This document shows positions 29,921-39,893 of a stretch of DNA of 64,000 nt, one piece after another. The notes below the pieces were generated by a model that saw only the letters and a program-made list of their open reading frames with translations, made no database searches and had not been told where the DNA came from. Both the position numbers and the translations under genes were made by a program. Each line of letters starts with the position of its first letter. The first letter of the stretch is position 1. Location of the stretch: positions 448,517-512,516 of the forward strand of contig NZ_SOYS01000001.1 in the NCBI RefSeq assembly GCF_011808225.1, given 5' to 3'. This DNA comes from Cedecea colo (GTDB lineage: Bacteria > Pseudomonadota > Gammaproteobacteria > Enterobacterales > Enterobacteriaceae).

Positions 29921-30871
29921 TCAGCTCCTCGCTTCCGTCAGCACAGAGGCGAGCGTGCGCTTCGCCAGTATGAGTTTGAATGCGTTCTGCGGCGTCGGAT
30001 GCGCGCTTGCAAACAGCCGCTCATACACCGCGCTGGCCCCGTGGGCCAGTTCCGCATCGGCTTCTTCAAGCCGCCAGGGTTTGTGCGCCACGCCACCCAG
30101 CGCAACGCGGCCGCTCCCGTCGGGCTGCACGATGGCGGCGACCGAAACCAGGGCAAAGGCGTAAGAGGCGCGATCGCGCACTTTGCGATAGATATGGGTT
30201 CCGCCCAAAGGAGGCGGTAGCGTGACCGCGGCGATCAGCTCACCGGGGGACAGCGTATTTTCCAGATGAGGCGTGTTGCCTGGCGCGAGATAAAAGTCTG
30301 CGACAGGGATATTGCGCACGCTCCCGTCAGGGCTAACCGTCTCCACGACCGCATCCAGCAGACGCATGGCGACAGCCATATCGCTGGGATGGGTGGCGAT
30401 ACAGGCTTCACTTGCGCCTACCACCGCATGCTGTCTACTGAACCCCTCCAGCGCGGCGCAGCCGCTGCCGGGCTGCCGCTTGTTGCAGGGTTGATTTGTA
30501 TCGTAAAAGTAGGGGCAACGCGTGCGCTGGAGCAGGTTACCTGCGGTAGTTGCCCGGTTGCGCAACTGGCCGGATGCGCCCGCAAGCAGCGCCCGTGAAA
30601 GCACGGCATAATCGCGACGTATGCGGGGGTCGGCAGCCAGATCGGTGTTGCGCACCAGCGCCCCGATGCGCACGCCGCCTTCGGCGGTCGGCTCGATTTT
30701 ATCCAGCGCCAGACCGTTAACGTCAATCAGGTGGCAGGGTGTCTCTATCTCCAGCTTCATTAAATCGAGAAGGTTTGTCCCGCCCGCAATAAATTTCGCA
30801 CCCGGCGTGCGTCGGGCGCTTGCTGCCGCTTCAGCAGGCGTTTTTACTCGCTCATAGGTAAAGGCCTTCAT
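29921..30871 (-). CDS. paoB: Aldehyde oxidoreductase FAD-binding subunit
   Basis: A 316-aa FAD subunit. The FAD loop [15 protein letters not shown] is near the N-terminus. A cysteine-rich insertion ([16 protein letters not shown], then GSGCAALEG and [10 protein letters not shown]) provides ligands for the extra [4Fe-4S] cluster known in E. coli PaoB. It overlaps paoA by four bases and is followed four bases later by paoC. Confidence 0.94.
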   Translation of the reverse strand: MKAFTYERVKTPAEAAASARRTPGAKFIAGGTNLLDLMKLEIETPCHLIDVNGLALDKIEPTAEGGVRIGALVRNTDLAADPRIRRDYAVLSRALLAGASGQLRNRATTAGNLLQRTRCPYFYDTNQPCNKRQPGSGCAALEGFSRQHAVVGASEACIATHPSDMAVAMRLLDAVVETVSPDGSVRNIPVADFYLAPGNTPHLENTLSPGELIAAVTLPPPLGGTHIYRKVRDRASYAFALVSVAAIVQPDGSGRVALGGVAHKPWRLEEADAELAHGASAVYERLFASAHPTPQNAFKLILAKRTLASVLTEARS

Positions 30872-31467
30872 GATTTCTGGCCCTCCGCAACATCTTCAAT
30901 CGCCGCAAGAATGTTGGAGTAAGCTCCACAGCGGCAGATATTGCCGCTCATTCGCTCGCGTATTTCCTCCGCCGTTAACTCAGGAGGTGAAACTAAATCG
31001 AGAGTGACGTGGCTGGGGATGCCCGCTTCAATTTCTTCCAGCACGGCCACGGACGAGCAGATCTGCCCCGGCGTGCAGTAGCCACACTGATAGCCGTCAT
31101 GTTTTACAAACGCGGCCTGCATGGGATGCAGGTTGTCAGGCGTACCCAGACCTTCGATAGTGGTGACGTCGGCGTCCTGCTGCATCACCGCAAGCGTAAG
31201 GCATGAGTTGATTCGGCGGCCGTCCACGATAACGGTACAGGCGCCGCACTGGCCGTGATCGCAGCCTTTTTTTGTCCCGGTGAGATGCAGATTTTCGCGC
31301 AGCGCATCCAGCAGCGTAGTACGCGTATCGACTTCCATATGCCGCGTCTCGCCGTTTACTTTCAACGTCAGGCGAGACATTACAACGTTCCTGGTGAAGT
31401 TACTGCTGCTGTTGCCGCCTGTACTTGCCAGGCGCTTTTTATCAGCTTCATTGCCACGGTTGCTCAT
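30868..31467 (-). CDS. paoA: Aldehyde oxidoreductase iron-sulfur subunit lacking a Tat signal
   Basis: The [2Fe-2S] subunit, 199 aa. Both clusters' ligands are present: [22 protein letters not shown] and CRCG. E. coli PaoA opens with a twin-arginine signal peptide. Here the N-terminus ([15 protein letters not shown], then [17 protein letters not shown]) has no RR motif and no hydrophobic stretch. The first start has a strong GGAGG ribosome site. An inner ATG at 31380 (MSRLTLK) also has AGGAA upstream and would remove the extension. The enzyme is predicted to stay in the cytoplasm unless a partner supplies a signal. Confidence 0.92.
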   Translation of the reverse strand: MSNRGNEADKKRLASTGGNSSSNFTRNVVMSRLTLKVNGETRHMEVDTRTTLLDALRENLHLTGTKKGCDHGQCGACTVIVDGRRINSCLTLAVMQQDADVTTIEGLGTPDNLHPMQAAFVKHDGYQCGYCTPGQICSSVAVLEEIEAGIPSHVTLDLVSPPELTAEEIRERMSGNICRCGAYSNILAAIEDVAEGQKS

Positions 31468-31667
31468 ACCAGGCCTCCAGAATTCTAAAAGTTAAGCCAG
31501 CAAAAAATGGACGCTCTCTGTTACTACAATGTGCAAATTTTTATAACGAACATTTAATAATAGACGGCGAGGGCGCAGGAGAGAGGGAATGGGCTACTTT
31601 TCGTACCGTTTCAAAGGATTTATGCAATCTCATCACAAGTCGCTTGATCCAATCGGTAAATGCGTAT

Positions 31668-31687
31668 TACTGTGTTTATATACAGTA
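31668..31687. promoter_or_regulatory. LexA box upstream of umuDC
   Basis: CTGT-GTTTATAT-ACAG flanked by TA on both sides fits the SOS consensus CTGT-N8-ACAG. It ends 18 bases before the umuD start codon. Confidence 0.92.
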
Positions 31688-31705
31688 AATTGTGGCTGAA
31701 TAATT

Positions 31706-32140
31706 ATGGATAATATTTTTTCATGCGATACCGGCAAGCGCGTTGAGTTACCGCTTTTTTTAGAGCGAGTCTCATGCGGCTTTCCCAGCCCGGCTCAGGA
31801 TTACGTCGAGGGCAGTCTCGATCTGAATAAACTGGTCGTTAAACATCCGAGCGCGACCTACTTTGTCCGGGTCAGCGGCGATTCAATGATTGGCGCGGGG
31901 ATCGCCGATGGCGACTTGCTGGTGGTCGATCGTTCCTTAACCGCAGAACATGGCGATATCGTAGTGGCTGCGGTCGCCGGGGAATTTACCGTAAAAGAGC
32001 TGCGCACCCGTCCCTCTCTTCGGCTCATACCGCATAACAGAAATTATTCCCCCATTGTTTTCCTGCCGGGAGAAGAGCTGGAAATATTCGGCGTGGTGAC
32101 GTTCACATTAAAATCGAACCGACATGTTCGCGCTGGTTGA
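31706..32140 (+). CDS. umuD: DNA polymerase V subunit UmuD
   Basis: A 144-aa LexA-like protein that cleaves itself with RecA help to UmuD', the partner of UmuC in translesion synthesis. The cleavage pair Cys24-Gly25 is in [10 protein letters not shown], the catalytic serine in VSGDSMIG and the lysine in FTVKELRT. It is under a LexA box and overlaps umuC by 17 bases. Confidence 0.96.
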   Translation: MDNIFSCDTGKRVELPLFLERVSCGFPSPAQDYVEGSLDLNKLVVKHPSATYFVRVSGDSMIGAGIADGDLLVVDRSLTAEHGDIVVAAVAGEFTVKELRTRPSLRLIPHNRNYSPIVFLPGEELEIFGVVTFTLKSNRHVRAG

Positions 32141-33386
32141 CGTTAATAATTTCTACACGTCCTGTGAGACCGTTTTCCGACCGGATTTGCGGGGCAAACC
32201 CGTGGTGGTGGTCTCAAATAACGACGGATGCGTTATTTCGCTTTCAGCGGAAGCGAAGGCTTTAGGCATACAAAGAGGGATGCCTTATTTCAAAATTAAA
32301 GCAGACATGAAGCGTCAGCAGGTCGCTGTGTTCAGTTCAAATTATGCGCTTTATGCCGATCTCAGCCATCGGGTAATGATGACCCTGGCCGAGATGGCGC
32401 CCGCCGTAGAGGTTTATTCCATCGACGAGGCTTTTATTAATGTGGCAAGCATAAGCCGCTGTCTTTCCCTCGATACGTTTGGTCATCAGTTACGTGACCG
32501 GGTATTAAAGCATACCGGCCTGACCGTCGGAGTGGGTATTGCGCCCACCAAAACGCTCGCCAAGCTTGCCAACTTTGCGGCAAAAAGGTGGCGTAAAACC
32601 GGCGGCGTGGTGGAATTATCTGACAATGAGCGCCTGCGAAAACTGTTGCCTCTGGTGCCGGTACATGAGGTCTGGGGAGTCGGGCGGCGCATCAGTAAAA
32701 AACTCGAACTGTCAGGCATTGAAAACGCGCTGCAACTTGCTGACAGCTCAACCTGGCTTATCCGTAAGCGCTTTAGCGTGGTGCTCGAGCGCACGGTTCG
32801 TGAACTACGCGGTGAAGCCTGCCTGGCGGCGGAAGAATTTGCGCCGACTAAACAACATATCCTTTGTAGCCGTTCATTTGGGCAACGCATCACCGCGTAT
32901 GAAGAGATGCATCAGGCGGTTTGTGCCTACGCGGAACGAGCTGCTGAAAAGCTCAGAGCCGAGAAGCAGTTCTGCTGCGTGATTAGCGTCTATATCCGTA
33001 CCAGCCCGCACGCCGACAACGAAACGTTCTACGGCCCGCAGGCCAGCGGCCGCCTGGCTATTCCTTCCAACGATACTCGCGACATTATTCGCGTTGCCAT
33101 TAACGCACTGGAGCAGATCTGGAAAGACGGCCATCGCTATATAAAAGCGGGCGTTATGTTGAGTGATTTCTTCAGTCAGGGTGTGGCCCAGCTCAATCTG
33201 TTTGATGAGTATCAGCCCCGGCCCAACAGCAATGAGCTGATGCAGACGATCGACAGGCTTAATCATTCAGGCAGAGGCACGGTGTGGTTTGCCGGGCAGG
33301 GGATTCAGAAAAGCTGGGCGATGAAGCGCGAGATGTTATCGCCTGGTTATACAACCCGCTACTCAGACCTGCCGATTGTCAGATAA
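32124..33386 (+). CDS. umuC: DNA polymerase V catalytic subunit UmuC
   Basis: Y-family error-prone polymerase, 420 aa. Active-site acidic residues are in [14 protein letters not shown] and [10 protein letters not shown]; helix-hairpin-helix segments lie around residues 190-220. The clamp-binding segment near QLNLFDEYQ is intact. It is translated with umuD as an SOS operon. Confidence 0.97.
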   Translation: MFALVDVNNFYTSCETVFRPDLRGKPVVVVSNNDGCVISLSAEAKALGIQRGMPYFKIKADMKRQQVAVFSSNYALYADLSHRVMMTLAEMAPAVEVYSIDEAFINVASISRCLSLDTFGHQLRDRVLKHTGLTVGVGIAPTKTLAKLANFAAKRWRKTGGVVELSDNERLRKLLPLVPVHEVWGVGRRISKKLELSGIENALQLADSSTWLIRKRFSVVLERTVRELRGEACLAAEEFAPTKQHILCSRSFGQRITAYEEMHQAVCAYAERAAEKLRAEKQFCCVISVYIRTSPHADNETFYGPQASGRLAIPSNDTRDIIRVAINALEQIWKDGHRYIKAGVMLSDFFSQGVAQLNLFDEYQPRPNSNELMQTIDRLNHSGRGTVWFAGQGIQKSWAMKREMLSPGYTTRYSDLPIVR

Positions 33387-33426
33387 TCTGAGGTTTTCAC
33401 AGAACATACTCCGACAAGCTCTATTT

Positions 33427-34077
33427 TTAAAAAGAGACGGGTCTGGATGAACACCACTCACGCTCGCCTCGCGAGCGAAAATCACCTATCGCCTCTTCAA
33501 TGACCTGCTGGCTGAGCGAAGAAGCTGCAACAATTATTCGCAGCCCCAGTCCGTAAGCGTAAGCGGGTAAATACTGGTAACGAGGATATATAACGGGTGG
33601 ATCGTCACGAGCAATTTCCTGCTCGCGTTTTCGCACATACTGCGAAAATGTAAGCCCATCGAAAGCAGCGTATTCACGCGCTTTTCGGGCGACCAGCGTG
33701 TGACTTACAATTTCCCCTTTCGCATTATAATCAGGGCGAGTTTCTGGTTTAAATTCTCTTTCGCGCTCCTGTTCGCTTAACCTGATGTAGGCTTCATTAA
33801 ATGCACGTGAGTGAACCGCATCATTAAAAGCCATCTGCGCGGTGATAATCTCCGCATTCCAGAATACGGCAGGATCTTGCCCCGTAAAATAAATGTCACT
33901 CCAGGCCCAGATATTCCCTGATGCCTCGTTGAAGCGGGTAAATTCACACTCGTCATAAAATATTCCCCCACAGCGGCTGCGTTCTTTACGAATGAGGTTC
34001 TTGAGGACAATGACTTGCTTACGGCGTTTGCGCCGTGAGAGGGAAGTAAAAAGGCGGGGCTTGCGATGACGAGGCAT
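33427..34077 (-). CDS. Hypothetical protein, 216 aa
   Basis: Not recognised. The ATG at 34077 has a good AAGGAG site eight bases upstream. The first 35 residues are very basic (RHRKPRLF, SRRKRRKQ, RKERSRC), suggesting nucleic-acid contact. The middle has FNEASGNIWAWSDIYFTG and the end IIVAASSLSQQVIEEAIGDF. No signal peptide or membrane helix. It is convergent with umuC and 302 bases from the MscS gene, in a stretch of accessory genes. Confidence 0.6.
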   Translation of the reverse strand: MPRHRKPRLFTSLSRRKRRKQVIVLKNLIRKERSRCGGIFYDECEFTRFNEASGNIWAWSDIYFTGQDPAVFWNAEIITAQMAFNDAVHSRAFNEAYIRLSEQEREREFKPETRPDYNAKGEIVSHTLVARKAREYAAFDGLTFSQYVRKREQEIARDDPPVIYPRYQYLPAYAYGLGLRIIVAASSLSQQVIEEAIGDFRSRGEREWCSSRPVSF

Positions 34078-34379
34078 GGTGACTCCTTAACCGATAAAAC
34101 GTATATACGGCTGGGAGAAACCCAGCCTGCCAGCATACTAAAAGGCGCCAGGGATGCATAGAGCCTGGCTGCCGGTTGCCTGGATGAATGGATAAGCATC
34201 GCAATTACGCCACGGCAGTTCTCCTGTGTCGAAATAAACAGGCTCAGATAAACGTTATTCGCTTTTGCCGCGCAGAATAACGGCTGTCAGCAGAAGAATG
34301 TTCCTGTTTTTGCCGTCGTTCTGCCGCTCGCCGCCTCCTTTCCTATACTGGTACTTCACCGTAAACACCAGGAGGGAAC
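34078..34379. other. Intergenic region upstream of the 216-aa gene and MscS gene
   Basis: Divergent promoter region. The only structure seen is a perfect GGCTGGG-AGAAA-CCCAGCC hairpin (34110-34128), about 30 bases upstream of the 216-aa gene, where it could sit in that gene's leader. No gene was recognised. Confidence 0.35.
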
Positions 34380-35489
34380 ATGAATTTTCTGCCACGCTTC
34401 GACTTTATCGCGCTGATGATGGCTCCAACGTTCTGGATAGGTGTCGCAACGATAACGGTTGTCACGCTCGTTATGTACTGGCTGATCAATCGATTGTTGT
34501 CATTTGTCCAGAAAGGTGTCGGTCAGTGGGGAGAGAGGCATCCGACGACCAATAAAATGCGCTTTGTTCTGCAGGACATACTCGGTAAAACCAGTAAGCC
34601 GCTGATATTTATCTGCGCCTTTCTTTTTAGCCTCCGTTTTGTCAACCTGCCTGATAACCTTTTCAGCACCATTAGCCACGCCTGGTTCCTGGTTCTGGCG
34701 GTTCAGATAGCGCTCTGGATGGATCAGGCGGTAGTCTCCTGGCTGCACCACATCATGAACGAGCCGGGGATGATAAAAAATCCGGTGACGCTGGTGATAA
34801 CCGGCTTGTTACTGCGTGCGGTTGTCTGGTCAGTGATGATGCTGTCGATCCTGGCCAATGCGGGCGTTAATATCACGGCGCTGGTCGCAAGCCTTGGCGT
34901 TGGGGGGATTGCCATCGCGCTGGCTATCCAGACCATCCTCAGCGACGTATTCGCATCGCTGTCTATCGGCTTTGATAAGCCCTTTGAAATCGGTGATTTT
35001 GTCGTTTTTAATGACGTCGCTGGCACCATCGAACATATCGGCCTTAAAACAACGCGTATTCGCAGCCTGAGCGGTGAACAGGTTGTTTGCGGGAATGCTA
35101 TTTTGCTTCAGCAAACGCTGCATAACTATAAACGTATGCAGACTCGCCGCATTGTTTTTAATTTTGGCGTCGCGATTAATACCCCGCCGGATAAGCTGCG
35201 CAATCTTGGCGAGATGGTAAAAAAAATCATTACCGATGTGGGCGAGACAAAATTTGACCGCGCGCATTTGCTTGGGTTTGGCACCGACCGTCTGAATATA
35301 GAAGTTGTCCATATCGTTAATACGGCGGATTACAATAAATATATGGATATTCAGCAGGAGATAAATATCCGCATCATCGAAAAGCTCAATGAGCAGGGCA
35401 TCGAGATGGCATTGCCGAATATGATTGTGAAACGTTCTGACAGACCCGAAGAAAGCGACAGCGAAGCTGAACCTTTCCCGGCAAGGTAA
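34380..35489 (+). CDS. MscS-family mechanosensitive channel
   Basis: Membrane channel of 369 aa that would open on hypo-osmotic shock. It has an N-terminal helix and several more up to about residue 150, then the pore helix and beta domain with ALVASLGVGGIAIALAIQ, the FDKPFEIGDFV turn and a conserved IGLKTTRIR. It is longer than E. coli MscS (286 aa) and closer in size to the YnaI/YbdG group; the exact subfamily was not decided. AGGAGGG precedes the ATG. Confidence 0.9.
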   Translation: MNFLPRFDFIALMMAPTFWIGVATITVVTLVMYWLINRLLSFVQKGVGQWGERHPTTNKMRFVLQDILGKTSKPLIFICAFLFSLRFVNLPDNLFSTISHAWFLVLAVQIALWMDQAVVSWLHHIMNEPGMIKNPVTLVITGLLLRAVVWSVMMLSILANAGVNITALVASLGVGGIAIALAIQTILSDVFASLSIGFDKPFEIGDFVVFNDVAGTIEHIGLKTTRIRSLSGEQVVCGNAILLQQTLHNYKRMQTRRIVFNFGVAINTPPDKLRNLGEMVKKIITDVGETKFDRAHLLGFGTDRLNIEVVHIVNTADYNKYMDIQQEINIRIIEKLNEQGIEMALPNMIVKRSDRPEESDSEAEPFPAR

Positions 35490-35496
35490 ACCTGGT

Positions 35497-35538
35497 GAAG
35501 GAGGGCCGCACCCGTTCCGGGTCTGGTTTCCCTCCTTC
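35497..35538 (+). terminator. Hairpin after the MscS-family gene
   Basis: GAAGGAGGG pairs with CCCTCCTTC around an inner ACCCG / CGGGT stem, eight bases after the stop. There is no strong T-run, so termination is only probable. The rest of the gap to 35770 shows no gene. Confidence 0.5.
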
Positions 35539-35770
35539 ATTCGCCCGTTTATAAATGCTGCTTATATGCCCGCTACAGTCATGAGTCCGGGAAGCCTAAA
35601 ACAGGACATCCGTGAAGTGGATTATTGCCTTAGTAAAAAAGCAAAAATAGGCTGAAGGAGTGGTCCCTGGATCTTGCCAGGGGAAATCCTGATATTTCGT
35701 TGGCCACCGAAGCATCATTAAATTTTATCCCTATAGTAGGTTTCGCTGATTCACATACCGGAGCATTCTT

Positions 35771-36094
35771 ATGATTGCCGTACTTTTTGAAGCTGATGCG
35801 ATACCTGAACAACAGGAGCGATATTTTCAGTTAGCCGCAGAACTAAAGCCTTTGCTGGAGAACGTTGAAGGCTTTATTTCTATTGAACGCTTTCAGAGTC
35901 TGAATACGCAGGAGAAAATTTTATCGCTTTCATGGTGGGAAAATGAAGAATCCATCCTGAACTGGAAAAAAAATTTGCAGCATCAGGCCGCACAAGCAGA
36001 AGGACGAAAGACCGTTTTTTCATTTTACAGGATCCGTGTTGCGCAGGTGCTTCGGGACTATTCCTCGGAAAAAGGAAGCTATTCACATGAATGA
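35771..36094 (+). CDS. ABM-domain (antibiotic biosynthesis monooxygenase-like) protein
   Basis: A 107-aa ferredoxin-fold protein. [13 protein letters not shown] and [16 protein letters not shown] are the conserved face of ABM proteins, which include quinol monooxygenases and heme-degrading enzymes; the substrate cannot be read from sequence. It is the first gene of a three-gene overlapping set and overlaps the ACT gene by eight bases. Confidence 0.85.
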   Translation: MIAVLFEADAIPEQQERYFQLAAELKPLLENVEGFISIERFQSLNTQEKILSLSWWENEESILNWKKNLQHQAAQAEGRKTVFSFYRIRVAQVLRDYSSEKGSYSHE

Positions 36095-36479
36095 TATTCA
36101 CGTGGTTCTCAGCAACACACCGGGAGCACTCGCCTCGCTCGGTTCTCTGCTCGGTCAAAACGGTGTTGGGCTTGAGGGTGGCGGCGTATTTACGATGGGT
36201 AATGAAAGCCATGCGCATTTTCTGGTCGAAGACGGCGAACTTGCCCGTACGGTTCTTACTCACGCTGGAATAAGCGTCCTGAACGTGGCAAAACCACTAA
36301 TCCGCAAGCTGAGACAGGAACGACCGGGAGAACTGGGCGAAATAGCGGATGTGATTGCACGAAATGGCATCAATATCCTTGTACAATATAGCGACCACGC
36401 TAACCGGTTGATTTTGCTTACCGACAATAATGCATTAGCCGAAAAGGTGACAACCGCATGGGGCTTACCGACGGAATGA
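36087..36479 (+). CDS. Tandem ACT-domain protein
   Basis: A 130-aa small-molecule-binding protein. Two ACT-like halves are visible: [19 protein letters not shown], and after about residue 70 [20 protein letters not shown]. The ATG at 36087 overlaps the ABM stop and has GGAAGC upstream. ACT domains usually sense amino acids, so this protein may sense or bind a ligand for the operon. It overlaps the regulator gene by 22 bases. Confidence 0.85.
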   Translation: MNDIHVVLSNTPGALASLGSLLGQNGVGLEGGGVFTMGNESHAHFLVEDGELARTVLTHAGISVLNVAKPLIRKLRQERPGELGEIADVIARNGINILVQYSDHANRLILLTDNNALAEKVTTAWGLPTE

Positions 36480-37189
36480 ATTTATCCACTTTCACCAAGG
36501 CTGACGATGACGCCTGGCAGTTAGAAAAATCCTTATCAGCAGTGGCATCTGCTATTGCTGACCCTTCACGGGTCAGCATACTTTGTGCGTTGATGGATGG
36601 GCGCGCGTGGACCGCCACGGAGCTGAGTTCGTCCGCTAATATAGCGGCCTCAACAGCGAGTGCGCATCTGAGCAAACTTCTGCAAAATGAACTGATTACG
36701 TGCCTTTCTCAGGGTCGGTATCGGTATTACAGGCTGGCGGGTAGCCACATAGCTCATCTCCTTGAAACGCTTATGGGGGTTTCGATGAAGCCCAGCCGGC
36801 TTCCTGTGACCAGAACGCCAGCGCATCTACGTGTCGCCCGAACTTGTTACGATCATCTTGCGGGCAAAGTAGCAGTCCGGATATACGATTTTATGCTTGA
36901 AGAAGGATGGATCGAGCCAGACGGCAGTAAGTTAACGCCAGCCGGCAAGCTTCATTTTCAAAATATGGGCGTAATAACAAATCCTCACACAAGACGAAAA
37001 AGCCGTTGCGCCTGCCTTGACTGGAGTGAACGGCGTTTTCACGTTGGTGGCGATGCAGGTGCTGCCTTACTAATTTTCTTTGAACAAAAGGAATGGCTGA
37101 GCAGAGTTCCAGGATACAGAGAAGTCATAATTACAGAGGCTGGAAAAAAGGCTTTTTCACATGTTTTCCGGGTCGATTTCGACTGGTAA
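36458..37189 (+). CDS. ArsR-family winged-helix regulator with C-terminal domain
   Basis: A 243-aa regulator. The ArsR winged helix covers about residues 25-100 ([32 protein letters not shown]). A longer C-terminal domain follows with [15 protein letters not shown], two cysteines in RCACLDW and [11 protein letters not shown]. That is unlike the short metal-sensing ArsR proteins. The start at 36458 has AAGGTGA well placed; a second ATG at 36476 would give a four-base overlap instead. It probably controls the ABM-ACT operon in which it lies. Confidence 0.85.
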   Translation: MGLTDGMNLSTFTKADDDAWQLEKSLSAVASAIADPSRVSILCALMDGRAWTATELSSSANIAASTASAHLSKLLQNELITCLSQGRYRYYRLAGSHIAHLLETLMGVSMKPSRLPVTRTPAHLRVARTCYDHLAGKVAVRIYDFMLEEGWIEPDGSKLTPAGKLHFQNMGVITNPHTRRKSRCACLDWSERRFHVGGDAGAALLIFFEQKEWLSRVPGYREVIITEAGKKAFSHVFRVDFDW

Positions 37190-37378
37190 ATACTTCTCTG
37201 CGGATAGTAAATTGTATTTTAAGCAAGCGATTAAACGACTGCCGCCTGTTCACAAGCGCCGGCTGAAACGGGCGAACAGGTGAATATAGTGACAACGTCA
37301 CCACATTAGAACCGCTTGCTTTATGAACAAAGAAAGAGGGAAAATACACCTTCGTATAAGCCAGCCTGAAGTGATGCA

Positions 37379-37753
37379 GTGACCAGTCTTGACCCCGTTT
37401 TCCAGCGCCTGTCGCGCTCCACCTTTCGTATGCGTTTTCGCCTGGGCCCGAAAGAGCGCCAGTATTGCATTGATAAAGGCCCGGAAACCATCACCCGCCA
37501 CGCAGAAGATTTTATTGCGCAGCGTCTTGCGCCTGCCGAGCCGAAAAACGACGGTAAGCAAACGCCAATGCGTGGCCATCCGGTGTTTATCGCCCAGCAT
37601 GCCACCGCCACCTGCTGCCGGGGTTGTCTGGCGAAATGGCACAGTATCCCGGCGGGAACGGCGCTTTCAGCCGGGCAGCAGCATTATGTGGTAACGGTGA
37701 TTTATCGGTGGCTGACCGTGCAAATGACGGGCAGCCCACCGTCTGACGAATAG
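37379..37753 (+). CDS. DUF4186 family protein
   Basis: A 124-aa protein of a conserved but uncharacterised family. It is strongly conserved around RFRLGPKERQYC, RGHPVFIAQHATATCCRGC and LAKWH; the paired cysteines and histidine suggest a metal site. The start is taken as GTG 37379, with only a weak ribosome site. It stops two bases before the end of convergent pqqU. The 37190-37378 gap upstream holds only a CCTGTTC / GAACAGG inverted repeat. Confidence 0.8.
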   Translation: MTSLDPVFQRLSRSTFRMRFRLGPKERQYCIDKGPETITRHAEDFIAQRLAPAEPKNDGKQTPMRGHPVFIAQHATATCCRGCLAKWHSIPAGTALSAGQQHYVVTVIYRWLTVQMTGSPPSDE

Positions 37754-37754
37754 C

Positions 37755-39893
37755 TTACTGGAACGTATAGCTCAGATTTACACCCACGCCGTAGTTGCGG
37801 CCCGGAGCCGGTTCAAAGTAGCGGCCGTTGCCTTCATTAACGATGACCGAGCCGACATAATCGCGGTCGAACAGGTTATCCACGCGTCCCCATACGTCCA
37901 GCAGCCAGCTTTGCTGAATGCGGAATTTATAGCCGCTGTTCAGGGCGGCCACGGTGTAGGTTGGCGCTTTGGCGTCGTTTTCATCATCGGCCTGAATATC
38001 GCTCATATAGCGAACGTCCGCTCCCGCATAGAAACCTTCTTCCGGCGCGTATTCCAGCGCGGCATAACCCATATTGCGGGCGATGCCCGGCATACGGTTT
38101 CCTTTGCAGCTGTCATCGCCGCAAACGTTGGTGCGGTAGGTGGCGTTCAGGTAAGTCCACGCCATCTTCACGCGCCAGTCGTAGGCAAACTCCTGATCGA
38201 GCGAAAGCTCAACGCCACGGCGGCGGGTTTCACCGGCGTTTTTATAGGTCGTACGTCCGCCGCTGCTTTGGTCAGTGACGATCTCGTCATCGGTGTCGGT
38301 CTGGAATACCGCAGCGGTGAACAAACCGTTGCCGATGCGGGTTTTGCTACCCACTTCCACCGTGTCGCTGGTGGACGGTTTCAGAGCAAAATTCAGCCCG
38401 GACTGGCCGTTAGCGCGATAGGAGAGTTCGTTGATGGTTGGCGTTTCAAAGCCGCGACCCGCCGAGGCGTAAACGTTCCACGCGTCGGTTACCGCGTACT
38501 TCAGCGAGGCTGCGGGCAGCCATTTGTGGTAGCTCGCATCGCCGCTGTCATTCCCGTTGGCACCGGTAATGTAGTAATCATTGGAGTCGAAGTAAACCGA
38601 GCTAAAGCGCACTCCGGCATCAAGGCTTAGTTTGTCGGTGAACTGCCATGCGGTTTGCAGATAAGGATCAACGTTCCACATCAGGTTACGTTCGTTACGG
38701 CGCATGTCGCCTTTTTCGCCCAGCACGGTAGCGCCGTTTTCCACCACGAAGTTCTCGTAGCCTTTGCGCTTCTCGGACATGGTTTCGTAATCAAGACCCG
38801 TGGTGAAACTGACAGGTACAGAGAACAAATTGCCGCGGTGCGTCCAGCGGGAGTCAATGCCCTGATAGTGACGCGAAAGCTGGATCACGCCGCCCGGATG
38901 GGTAGGGTTAAGCTGCGGCCCCACCGGAATCGATTGATACTGTGTGGTTTCGCGTTCACCGGCGTACATCATCACGCTCAGATCGTCATCGGCGGTGAGC
39001 TGGCGTTCATAATGCAGGCCCGCCTGGGTCTGTTTGGTGGTTTTGCGCGTGTTGTACTGATTAGCGCGCGGCGACTGGGTCGGGTTGTCGCGCCACTCCT
39101 GTTCAGTTAAGCCACCCGGATCGTTGGCATCAATGTCCACGCTGTTAAACAGGAAGGTCAGCTTGCTGGCTTCGTTGAGACGCACGCCGAGCTTCGCATT
39201 GCCGAGATTTTTCTGGGCGCTGCTGTGGTCGCGATAGCCGTGCGTGGTAAAGCGTGAGGCGGAAACGGCATAATCCACGTCGCCCGCGTGAGTGCCGTCG
39301 CCCGTTGCGCCCGTGGCTTTAACGCTGTTGCGCCAGCTACCGAAGCTGCCGTAATACGTGCTCGCCTCAAAGGTCGGCGGTTGCGTGCCGGTTGTGGTAT
39401 TAACGTTTACCACGCCGCCGGAGGCGTTGCCGTATAGCGCTGAAAAAGGACCGCGCAGCACGTCGATACTCTCAACGCTATTAATATCAATATTGGACGT
39501 TTGTCCTTGTCCGTCCGGCATGGTGGCCGGAATACCGTCCACATACATTCTTACGCCGCGCACGCCATAGGTGGATCGCGAACCAAAGCCGCGCACCGAA
39601 AGCTGCAAATCCTGCGCATAGTTCTGGCGATTTTGTACCTGCAAACCGGGCACGCTGCCCAGGCTTTCTGAAAGGTTAATGCGCGGTGCGGCCTGACGCA
39701 TGTCATCGCCATTAATGGCGCTGACCGCAGCCGGGGTATCGAGTTCAGATATTCCGCCAGGCGTGGCGGTGACGACCATCGTTTGTTCATTAGCTTTCGG
39801 CGCATCAGCAGCCAAAGCGGAAGCCGCCCATGGCGTCAGGGCTGGGATCAGTAAGAGGGGGAGCGTGGACTTTCCGTGTTGAGTTATTTTCAT
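37755..39893 (-). CDS. pqqU: TonB-dependent receptor PqqU (YncD)
   Basis: Outer-membrane TonB-dependent transporter; E. coli YncD/PqqU takes up the redox cofactor PQQ. The plug domain follows a signal peptide ending ASALA (NEQTMVVTATPGG, LGSVPGLQVQNRQNYAQDLQ, FGSRSTYGVRG), and the barrel ends in an aromatic residue-rich strand, VNLSYTFQ. The start at 39893 gives MKITQHG, aligned with E. coli, and 712 aa. In-frame starts at 39908 and 39950 are not excluded, as no start has a clear ribosome site. The upstream gap to 40127 shows no gene. Confidence 0.92.
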   Translation of the reverse strand: MKITQHGKSTLPLLLIPALTPWAASALAADAPKANEQTMVVTATPGGISELDTPAAVSAINGDDMRQAAPRINLSESLGSVPGLQVQNRQNYAQDLQLSVRGFGSRSTYGVRGVRMYVDGIPATMPDGQGQTSNIDINSVESIDVLRGPFSALYGNASGGVVNVNTTTGTQPPTFEASTYYGSFGSWRNSVKATGATGDGTHAGDVDYAVSASRFTTHGYRDHSSAQKNLGNAKLGVRLNEASKLTFLFNSVDIDANDPGGLTEQEWRDNPTQSPRANQYNTRKTTKQTQAGLHYERQLTADDDLSVMMYAGERETTQYQSIPVGPQLNPTHPGGVIQLSRHYQGIDSRWTHRGNLFSVPVSFTTGLDYETMSEKRKGYENFVVENGATVLGEKGDMRRNERNLMWNVDPYLQTAWQFTDKLSLDAGVRFSSVYFDSNDYYITGANGNDSGDASYHKWLPAASLKYAVTDAWNVYASAGRGFETPTINELSYRANGQSGLNFALKPSTSDTVEVGSKTRIGNGLFTAAVFQTDTDDEIVTDQSSGGRTTYKNAGETRRRGVELSLDQEFAYDWRVKMAWTYLNATYRTNVCGDDSCKGNRMPGIARNMGYAALEYAPEEGFYAGADVRYMSDIQADDENDAKAPTYTVAALNSGYKFRIQQSWLLDVWGRVDNLFDRDYVGSVIVNEGNGRYFEPAPGRNYGVGVNLSYTFQ

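Noticed and set aside
31380-31467. Reading the paoA extension as a functional signal peptide
   Set aside because: It has no hydrophobic core and no twin arginine, so neither Sec nor Tat export is expected.
37911-38630. Plus-strand 239-codon frame inside pqqU
   Set aside because: Antisense frame over a conserved receptor gene, without family features.
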